Part shown: one piece after another, positions 55,823 through 64,000 of the stretch | How positions within the stretch are numbered: the first letter of the stretch is position 1 | Layout of the letters: each line of letters opens with the position of its first letter | DNA from: Chlorobium sp. | GTDB taxonomy: Bacteria; Bacteroidota; Chlorobiia; Chlorobiales; Chlorobiaceae | Direction of reading: 5' to 3' | DNA length: 64,000 nucleotides | Assembly (NCBI GenBank): GCA_005862225.1 | Contig: SZXV01000003.1 | Span: 62,001 to 126,000 of the forward strand | Notes under the pieces: model-generated | Databases searched by the model: none | Told to the model about the DNA's origin: nothing | The model's input: only the letters and a program-made list of their open reading frames with translations | Program-made: the position numbers and the translations under genes

Positions 55823-56701
55823 ATGTCCGAGAAAGCGCACTATGGTTTGTTGAAAGGGAAGAAGGGAATCGTGTTTGGTCCGCTTGATGAGAGCAGTATT
55901 GGCTGGCAGATTGCGCTTCATGCCTACAGGGAGGGCGCAGAGATTGCTATCTCAAATGTTGCGGCCGCGCTGCGTTTCGGTAATATTGAAGAACTCTCGG
56001 TATTGTGCGGTAACGCCCCGATGATTGTTTGTGACGCATCAAAAAATGAGGATGTCGATAACTGTTTCAGGGAACTGAAGGAAAAAATTGGCTCAGTTGA
56101 TTTTATTGTTCATTCCATCGGAATGTCACAGAATATTCGCAAGCAGTTGCCCTATGAAGAGCTTAATTACGAGTGGTTTATCAAAACGCTTGATGTTTCG
56201 GCATTATCATTGCATCGTCTTGTCTCCTATGCCTTGAAAAACGAGGCAATCAATAAAGGCGGCAGCATCCTCTCTCTCTCTTATATTGCTTCCCAGAGAA
56301 ATTACTGGACATACTCCGATATGGGAGATGCGAAGTCACTGCTTGAATCTATTGTCCGCAGTTATGGGCCAAGGCTTGCCAGACACGATATTCGTATCAA
56401 CACCATATCACAAAGTCCAACCTATACCAAGGCTGGAAGTGGTATTCCGGGGTTTGAGAAAATGTACGAATACAGTGATCTCATGTCTCCACTTGGAAAT
56501 GCCTCTGCCGAGGAGTGTGCTGAATATGCCATGACGATACTCAGCGACCTTTCCCGCAAGGTTACCATGCAGAACCTTTTCCATGATGGTGGTTACAGCT
56601 CAATGGGAGCGACCATTCCCATGATCAAGCTTGCTCATGAGGTGCTTAACGATCAGGAGCTTGCCAAACGTGTTGGTCTTGACGAGTTTATGCCTTCCTG
56701 A
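55823..56701 (+). CDS. fabI: Enoyl-[acyl-carrier-protein] reductase (FabI)
   Basis: FabI does the last reduction of fatty acid elongation. The 292-residue short-chain dehydrogenase has the N-terminal cofactor loop GIVFGPLDESSIGWQIALHA and the FabI catalytic set: Tyr154 and Tyr164 ten residues apart, and Lys171 (SYIASQRNYWTYSDMGDAK), plus IRINTISQSPTYTKAGSGIP and a substrate-loop FHDGGYSSMGATI. A GGGG/CCCC mini-hairpin (55782-55794) lies in the gap upstream. It stands alone, after the Get3d-like gene. Confidence 0.95.
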   Translation: MSEKAHYGLLKGKKGIVFGPLDESSIGWQIALHAYREGAEIAISNVAAALRFGNIEELSVLCGNAPMIVCDASKNEDVDNCFRELKEKIGSVDFIVHSIGMSQNIRKQLPYEELNYEWFIKTLDVSALSLHRLVSYALKNEAINKGGSILSLSYIASQRNYWTYSDMGDAKSLLESIVRSYGPRLARHDIRINTISQSPTYTKAGSGIPGFEKMYEYSDLMSPLGNASAEECAEYAMTILSDLSRKVTMQNLFHDGGYSSMGATIPMIKLAHEVLNDQELAKRVGLDEFMPS

Positions 56702-56832
56702 ATGATTTGCCCGGGGTGTACTGCAGTAGCCTGCTCTCCGGTTGTTAATGGACAACGTTACACAGCTTTTCGCATCATCGGACTGTGGTGGTTAACCCAT
56801 CAGAGTTCGATGTGTTGACGTCCTTGTATTAG

Positions 56833-59199
<2,367 letters not shown>

Positions 59200-59226
59200 G
59201 GCTCGGTGAGTATCTATGAATTCGAC

Positions 59227-59254
59227 AAAAGCCCGGATGTTACTCCGGGCTTTT
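59227..59254. terminator. Intrinsic terminator after isocitrate dehydrogenase
   Basis: An 11-bp perfect stem AAAAGCCCGGA/TCCGGGCTTTT with loop TGTTAC. T- and A-runs flank it, so it can stop transcription from both strands; the convergent gene ends at 59335. Confidence 0.92.
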
Positions 59255-59334
59255 GCGTTTCGCTCCGTTCAACATTGATTGTCCCTGAACGTTATGAAGG
59301 ACAAGCCCCATTGTGGCGGCATCGAGGCAGGGCG

Positions 59335-60660
59335 TTATCCGATGGCGTAGAGTGCGAGCGCATCCATAATTTCACCAGCCCAGAAGCCATTGAATGAATG
59401 GCTGTATGGGTTCCCAGCAAATGAACCGGCCATGTCTCCCTTGGCCACCTGAGAGTTTATCAGCATAGTATAAAGCCTTGAAAGAACACGGTCAACTGTT
59501 TTTTGATTTGCACCTGCCTTTTTGCAGAAGAGGGAACCTTTGAGCGCAAGGGCTATGAAATGCGGTTCGTTATAAGTTGCGATTGGCGCCACTCCTTCAT
59601 TGAACGTAACGGGAATAGATGATGCTGAGGGGTGGGCAGTGAGCCATGTGTCGAGCCATCCAAGGAAAGCTGTACAGACCGTTGCTGCGCTGGTAACAGC
59701 GGGATTGTTTGTTTTGGAGATGACGCATTGTTGCCAGAAGTCTGCAACTGCGGCAAAAGGACGATACTGGAAGCCACCCCAGAAGGTGTTCGGATCCGGG
59801 CCTGCCCATGAAAAGGTGTTGATGGCAACTCCCTGCATATAGCCGTCGTAATGGTAAACCGGAGTAAATGGACCAGCGATTCCTGTACTTTTGGTATAAG
59901 CAGCCTGTGCGTCAAGCAAGAGTTGCAGCATATTTGCAGCAGCAGTGTAATCCTTCATGAAATGCCAGGGAAGGGGATTCTGATATCCAGCATAATACGG
60001 GCCCTGAAAAATTGGCGCCGGTCGAACTGAGATGTTCGGGCCTTTGTTGCTGAACTCAAATGGAATGGCGCCCTTATAGGCAATAATTTTTTGAGGAGAG
60101 GTGATCAGTTGAAATTCACGGAACATTGAAGTTTTTGCGTTCAACCATTTTGTTTTCAACTCGGCTGTTTCAAGCCGGGACAACAGGTCAAAGGTTTCAA
60201 TAAACCAGTGCAGCGAATCACCAGCCGTTGCGAACTCTTTTGGTCGCAATTTTCTCCATGGGCCACACTCATAAGCTTCTCCATAAGCAATGACTTCCGA
60301 TTCATGCCCTTTCTCCCGGGAGTTGAATGCTGCCCCTCCATTGACAATCCAGTGAGAGCGCCATGGTATGGTTGCTGAAGGAAGAGTTCCAAAAAAGAAA
60401 TACTTGACAAGCGCATCCGCAAAAGTTCGTGCAACAGTCAGATAGTGGATCTCTTTCGTTGCCTGATATGCCCTGATATATCCCCGAATCATCATAATCT
60501 GGCTTTCGGAGGTGCTGGCTCTGCACTGGTAATAGCCATCCCGTCCGGACTCTTCATCCATGTTATTGCAGATAAGGCCTTCCGGTGTTTTAATGTAATC
60601 TCCTGTGCGCGCAGTCCAGCGCTGGATAAACGCATCAAGTCTGGCAATTGGTGTTGTCAT
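59335..60660 (-). CDS. Unassigned protein, probable alpha/alpha-toroid (six-hairpin glycosidase-like)
   Basis: 441 residues, no membrane segment or signal peptide. The helical repeats with aromatic and Gly/Pro turns (TKEIHYLTVARTFADALVKY, PWHFMKDYTAAANMLQLLLD, GWLDTWLTAHPSASSIPVTF, SFNGFWAGEIMDALALYAIG) look like a six-hairpin glycosidase fold, and an FWGGFQYRPF/FNEGV stretch could be a substrate groove. I cannot name the family or catalytic residues. Start chosen at 60660 because GGGGGAGG lies six bases upstream; the frame opens at 60705. Such an excellent ribosome-binding site is unusual in this window, a hint of acquisition or high expression. It stands alone. Confidence 0.7.
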   Translation of the reverse strand: MTTPIARLDAFIQRWTARTGDYIKTPEGLICNNMDEESGRDGYYQCRASTSESQIMMIRGYIRAYQATKEIHYLTVARTFADALVKYFFFGTLPSATIPWRSHWIVNGGAAFNSREKGHESEVIAYGEAYECGPWRKLRPKEFATAGDSLHWFIETFDLLSRLETAELKTKWLNAKTSMFREFQLITSPQKIIAYKGAIPFEFSNKGPNISVRPAPIFQGPYYAGYQNPLPWHFMKDYTAAANMLQLLLDAQAAYTKSTGIAGPFTPVYHYDGYMQGVAINTFSWAGPDPNTFWGGFQYRPFAAVADFWQQCVISKTNNPAVTSAATVCTAFLGWLDTWLTAHPSASSIPVTFNEGVAPIATYNEPHFIALALKGSLFCKKAGANQKTVDRVLSRLYTMLINSQVAKGDMAGSFAGNPYSHSFNGFWAGEIMDALALYAIG

Positions 60661-60840
60661 GGTTCCTCCCCCGGTCATTTGGTGTTCTTGATGGCCTGTT
60701 GTCATATCATGAATCTAATTATTATGGATGGTTTAAGCTACGCTGAGGAGAGGCAAATATGATAGTTCATTGTGCGCTCTAATTGTGTAAATTCCCGCAC
60801 AGTCAGTTTCACGTAACACAAGAGGTCACAAGATAAAGGT

Positions 60841-61671
60841 ATGGCACAGAAAACCCTGAACGTCATGTTCATTGGCGATGTTGTCGGCACTCCGGGCTTG
60901 CAGATGGTGGGCAGGATGCTGAAAAGTTTTATCAGCAAATATCATGTTGATTTTGTTGTCTGTAATGGTGAAAACGCTCATCATGGCAAGGGGCTCAGTC
61001 TTGAAGCGCTGAACCAGCTTCTTGAAGCGGGGGTTAATGTGGTGACTGGTGGCAATCATACCTGGAGTAACTTCAACTTTTTTGATACCCTGAAAACGCA
61101 TCCACAGGTGTTGCGTCCGCTGAACTATCCCAAAGGGACGTATGGCAAGGGCTATGGTATTTACAAATTGCCCAACGGACTTGGCGACATCGCCGTGGTC
61201 AATCTGCAAGGCAGAACGTTCATGTACTCTATAGATTGTCCCTTCAGAACGGCGGATTGGGTGATCAAGCAGATCAAGGAGCAGGGAAAAGATAGTGTCA
61301 AATATATTTTTGTTGACATCCATGCTGAAGCGACAGCAGAAAAAATTGCGCTTGGCTGGTATCTTGACGGCAAGGTGTCAGCGGTTATTGGAACCCACAC
61401 CCATGTGCCGACAGCAGATGAGCGCATTCTTCCGAAAGGTACCGGTTACTGCACCGATGCCGGCATGACTGGCCCACATCAGTCAGTCATTGGCATGCAG
61501 ATCAAGTCTGCAACCGATCGAATGCTTTATCAGACTCCGCACAAGTATGAATGCGCAGAGGATGATGTCCATTTTTCTGCGGTGCTTCTGTCACTGGATG
61601 TATCAAACGGCAAAACTGTTGGTATCGAAAGGCTTTTTTATCCCCAGTTCGATCGGGGAGAGATAAAATAA
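60841..61671 (+). CDS. YmdB-family metallophosphoesterase (2',3'-cyclic nucleotide type)
   Basis: 276 residues with the family metal-binding blocks FIGDVVGTPGLQMVGRML, CNGENAHHGKGLS, TGGNHTWSN, DIHAEATAEK and IGTHTHVPTADERILPKG. YmdB hydrolyses 2',3'-cyclic nucleotides and, in Bacillus, affects biofilm and motility choice; the role in Chlorobi is unknown. AAAGGT precedes the ATG. A strong terminator follows, shared with the convergent fbp gene. Confidence 0.92.
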   Translation: MAQKTLNVMFIGDVVGTPGLQMVGRMLKSFISKYHVDFVVCNGENAHHGKGLSLEALNQLLEAGVNVVTGGNHTWSNFNFFDTLKTHPQVLRPLNYPKGTYGKGYGIYKLPNGLGDIAVVNLQGRTFMYSIDCPFRTADWVIKQIKEQGKDSVKYIFVDIHAEATAEKIALGWYLDGKVSAVIGTHTHVPTADERILPKGTGYCTDAGMTGPHQSVIGMQIKSATDRMLYQTPHKYECAEDDVHFSAVLLSLDVSNGKTVGIERLFYPQFDRGEIK

Positions 61672-61676
61672 CCAGC

Positions 61677-61707
61677 AAAAAAGCCTCTGTTAAAAAGAGG
61701 CTTTTTT
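61677..61707. terminator. Bidirectional terminator between the YmdB gene and fbp
   Basis: A 12-bp stem AAAAAAGCCTCT (61677-61688) with AGAGGCTTTTTT (61696-61707), loop GTTAAAA. The A/T ends give a T-run on both strands, fitting the two convergent genes. Confidence 0.9.
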
Positions 61708-61733
61708 GTTGGAGATGCAACGATCCAATACGG

Positions 61734-62735
61734 TTATCGCACTCCCTGCTCAAACTCTTCAGCAATAATGACGTCATCAACACTGCCGATATAGAGCGGT
61801 GTCCGCTGGTGAAGTGCTGTTGGCTGAATATCGAGGATACGATCCCGTCCGTTTGTTGCGCGACCACCCGCCTGTTCGCAGATAAAGGCAAGGGGGTTGG
61901 CTTCGTACATGAGACGAAGCTTTCCTGTGGCGTGCTTTGTGGTTGGAGGATAGACAAAGACGCCGCCTGTCAGAAGGTTGCGGTGGAAATCGGCGACCAG
62001 CGATCCGATGTAACGGGTGCTGTAAGGGCGGTTTGTTTCCGGATCTTCTTCCTTGATGTAGTCAAGATATCTCTTCGTTCCCTCGTTGAACTGTGCGTAA
62101 GAACCCTCATTGATCGAATAATACTTGCCTGTTTTTGGCGTGATGATATTCTCGTGGGAAAGAAGGAACTCCCCGATTGTCGGGTCGTAGGTAAAGCCAT
62201 GGACGCCGTGACCAGTCGTATAAACCATGACCACCGATGAACCGTAAATAACATAACCGGCAGCAACCTGCTCGTAGCCATGCTGCAAACAGTCGGCAAG
62301 GTTGGCTTTACTCGGATCGTCACCCTTGAGCTTGTAGATCGAGAAAATAGTGCCGACACTGACGTTTACGTCAATATTTGAAGAGCCATCCAGAGGGTCA
62401 AAAAGAAGAGCATAATTGCCAGTCTCGTTTTTCGGAGGAATAATGATTCCCTCGTTCTCTTCTGAGCCCATGATGGCAAACCGTCCGTGCTGTCCGATAG
62501 CGGAGATAATTTTTTCATTGGCGAACAGATCAAGTTTTTTGACCTCTTCTCCCTGAACATTGGTGCTTCCTGCAAAACCGAGAATGTCGACCAGACCCGC
62601 ACGGACAACCTCTCTTCTTACCAGTTTCGCAGCAAAGGCAACGTCGTTGAGAAGATCGGTAAGTTCTCCGTGTGCTTCAGGGAAAAATTTCTGCTGTTCA
62701 AGAATGTGGCGTTCAATAGTAATCAAATTGCTCAT
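61734..62735 (-). CDS. fbp: Fructose-1,6-bisphosphatase class I
   Basis: This enzyme makes fructose 6-phosphate in gluconeogenesis, which an autotroph with a reductive TCA cycle needs. The 333-residue product has the metal/phosphate site [12 protein letters not shown] and [20 protein letters not shown], the substrate-binding [20 protein letters not shown], and YTYIGS-like [20 protein letters not shown], with the C-terminal [17 protein letters not shown]. All active-site blocks are intact. It is divergent from recJ, the two sharing a 201-base gap. Confidence 0.97.
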   Translation of the reverse strand: MSNLITIERHILEQQKFFPEAHGELTDLLNDVAFAAKLVRREVVRAGLVDILGFAGSTNVQGEEVKKLDLFANEKIISAIGQHGRFAIMGSEENEGIIIPPKNETGNYALLFDPLDGSSNIDVNVSVGTIFSIYKLKGDDPSKANLADCLQHGYEQVAAGYVIYGSSVVMVYTTGHGVHGFTYDPTIGEFLLSHENIITPKTGKYYSINEGSYAQFNEGTKRYLDYIKEEDPETNRPYSTRYIGSLVADFHRNLLTGGVFVYPPTTKHATGKLRLMYEANPLAFICEQAGGRATNGRDRILDIQPTALHQRTPLYIGSVDDVIIAEEFEQGVR

Positions 62736-62936
62736 GCTCTGTGTTCCCGATGTTTTAGTGTGTTGATTGACATGCTGGCTGAAGCGTAAATGTTTTGAAC
62801 TTCAATGTAAGAAATATTCAGGCTATCTTTACAACTCAGGAATGCCTCATTTATGTCTGGATGTCTGAATATTTTTTGTCAGAAAATGGCCAGGTGTTCC
62901 CTACATTGACACTTTGTCATTACGCGTTAATTTTTC

Positions 62937-64000
62937 ATGAAACGATTTCGCTGGAATATCCTTTCTCCTGATGAGCAGCTTGTTCTTGCTCTTTCGGAGG
63001 CGATCAATGTCAGTCTGCCTGTTGCAAGAGCCTTGTGCAATCGAGGCATCTTTACCTTTGACGAAGCAAAGCAATATTTTCGTTCGTCACTACTCAATCT
63101 TCCATCTCCGTTTCTTTTTCAGGATATGCCGCAAGCGGTTGAGCGTGTTTTGAGCGCAATCCGGAAACAGGAAAAAATAATGCTGTATGGTGATTATGAT
63201 GTTGACGGTACAACGGGCACAGCGCTCCTTTTGCTGTTTCTCAGAGAGCATGGAGCGGAGCCCTCCTACTATATCAATGATCGTTTTGCAGAGGGTTATG
63301 GCTTGTCGATGGAAGGAATTGACTCGGCCATTGAGCGCAAGATTTCTCTTCTCATTACTGTTGATTGCGGTATAAGGGAGAATGATGCGATAAGGCGCTG
63401 TCAGCAATCCGGTATTGATGTGATTGTCTGTGACCATCATGAGTCGGATGAGCTTCCTCCGGCGTATGCCATTCTGAATCCAAAGGTTCCGGGTTCAACT
63501 TACCCGTTCAGGGAGTTATGCGGTTGTGGTGTGGCTCTCAAGTTTATTCATGCCATAGCGGAGAAGATGAATCTTGATGCCGAGAGCTGGCAGAAGTATC
63601 TTGATTTTGTCGCTATTGCCACCGCCGCCGATATGGTTTCGCTTGAACATGAAAACCGTATACTGGTTCGAGAAGGGTTACAGCGAATGCGAACAAACCC
63701 CAGAGCCAATATCAAGGCGATGTTTGCTCTCATGAACGTTGTTTCTGCTGACGTCGGTATGTTTCAACTTGCTTTCGGTATTGCTCCGCGCATCAATGCT
63801 GCTGGCCGCATGCACTCTGCGCACCTTGCGGTGGAGTGGCTCCTTTCGGACTCGTCCGCCGATTCGCGACGGCATGCCGAGGAGCTTGATCGGATTAATG
63901 TGCAGCGACGTGAGCTTGATGCCGATATTATGGCGAAAGCTGAAAAGATGCTTGATAACCATTTTGCCTCCTGGAGCTCTTCGATTGTTCTTTATGATGA
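62937..64000 (+). CDS. recJ: Single-stranded-DNA exonuclease RecJ, 5' part only
   Basis: The gene starts at ATG 62937 and runs off the end of the window with 354 codons visible. The DHH phosphoesterase motifs are present: YGDYDVDGTTGTALLLLFL (metal Asps), TVDCGIRENDAI, VCDHHESDELPPAYAILNPK (DHH), and the DHHA1-side PRINAAGRMHSAHLAVEWLL. RecJ degrades single-stranded DNA 5' to 3' in recombination and mismatch repair. TTGACA with a TGACA/TGTCA dyad lies at 62906-62919 just upstream and may belong to its promoter. Confidence 0.93.
   Translation, partial: MKRFRWNILSPDEQLVLALSEAINVSLPVARALCNRGIFTFDEAKQYFRSSLLNLPSPFLFQDMPQAVERVLSAIRKQEKIMLYGDYDVDGTTGTALLLLFLREHGAEPSYYINDRFAEGYGLSMEGIDSAIERKISLLITVDCGIRENDAIRRCQQSGIDVIVCDHHESDELPPAYAILNPKVPGSTYPFRELCGCGVALKFIHAIAEKMNLDAESWQKYLDFVAIATAADMVSLEHENRILVREGLQRMRTNPRANIKAMFALMNVVSADVGMFQLAFGIAPRINAAGRMHSAHLAVEWLLSDSSADSRRHAEELDRINVQRRELDADIMAKAEKMLDNHFASWSSSIVLYD

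Overview
The window reads as chromosomal DNA of a green sulfur bacterium (Chlorobi, Chlorobium/Pelodictyon type). The call rests on co-occurrence: an aryl-carotenoid CrtU-type desaturase/methyltransferase with a built-in Rieske centre, succinyl-CoA synthetase alpha and a monomeric NADP isocitrate dehydrogenase (both steps of the reductive TCA cycle), class I fructose-bisphosphatase, type 2 IPP isomerase, an archaeal-like short-chain prenyl synthase, a Get3d-type ArsA ATPase with an alpha-crystallin tail, and a 35-residue AURKAIP1/COX24-like ribosomal protein. LPS and outer-membrane genes (lpxB, kdsD, bamA, Mla-type lipid transport) show a diderm cell. No species can be named from the sequence alone.

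Layout. 0-8 kb: minus-strand fni, prenyl synthase and dprA; a LolC/E-type permease; an MsbA-type exporter; a phosphoglucosamine-type mutase. 8-15 kb, plus strand: rpsT, ruvA, folC, rho with a structured leader, the tiny ribosomal protein, tRNA-Lys, tRNA-Leu, a terminator, etfB, etfA and a bifunctional nuclease. 15-24 kb: uppS-bamA, gatA, sucD, kdsD and a lipid-linked sugar flippase. 24-27.6 kb: a minus-strand module of ECF sigma factor, probable anti-sigma factor and two Spy/CpxP-like periplasmic proteins, downstream of a phosphoglucomutase. 27.7-38 kb: lpxB, crtU, then a minus-strand PHP-mlaE-mlaF-mlaD-serine hydrolase operon and a pdxJ-rdgB-uppP operon.

38.2-42.6 kb is the accessory patch. 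It holds a RES/Xre toxin-antitoxin pair with a symmetric operator, a leftover reading frame behind the toxin, a membrane protein resembling a cation-efflux membrane domain with a cysteine-rich tail, two decayed genes, a cysteine-rich mini-ORF coupled to a GNAT-like gene, and about 0.4 kb with no supported gene. From 42.6 kb housekeeping resumes: mutS2, pgsA, pgpA, dxs, a YjbQ protein, a GH13 enzyme, a UvrD/PcrA helicase, a GT-B glycosyltransferase, a nitroreductase, the Get3d-like ATPase, fabI, isocitrate dehydrogenase, an unplaced alpha/alpha-toroid-like protein, a YmdB phosphodiesterase, fbp, and recJ cut off by the window end.

Much of the window serves isoprenoid and envelope biogenesis: dxs and fni supply IPP/DMAPP, the prenyl synthase and uppS elongate them, crtU ends carotenoid synthesis, uppP recycles the lipid carrier, and bamA, Mla, lpxB and kdsD build the outer membrane. 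I see no CRISPR array, prophage, intact insertion sequence or large unknown multigene system. The best candidates for new biology are the rho leader RNA, the Get3d-like ATPase, the sigma/Spy module and the 38-42 kb patch.
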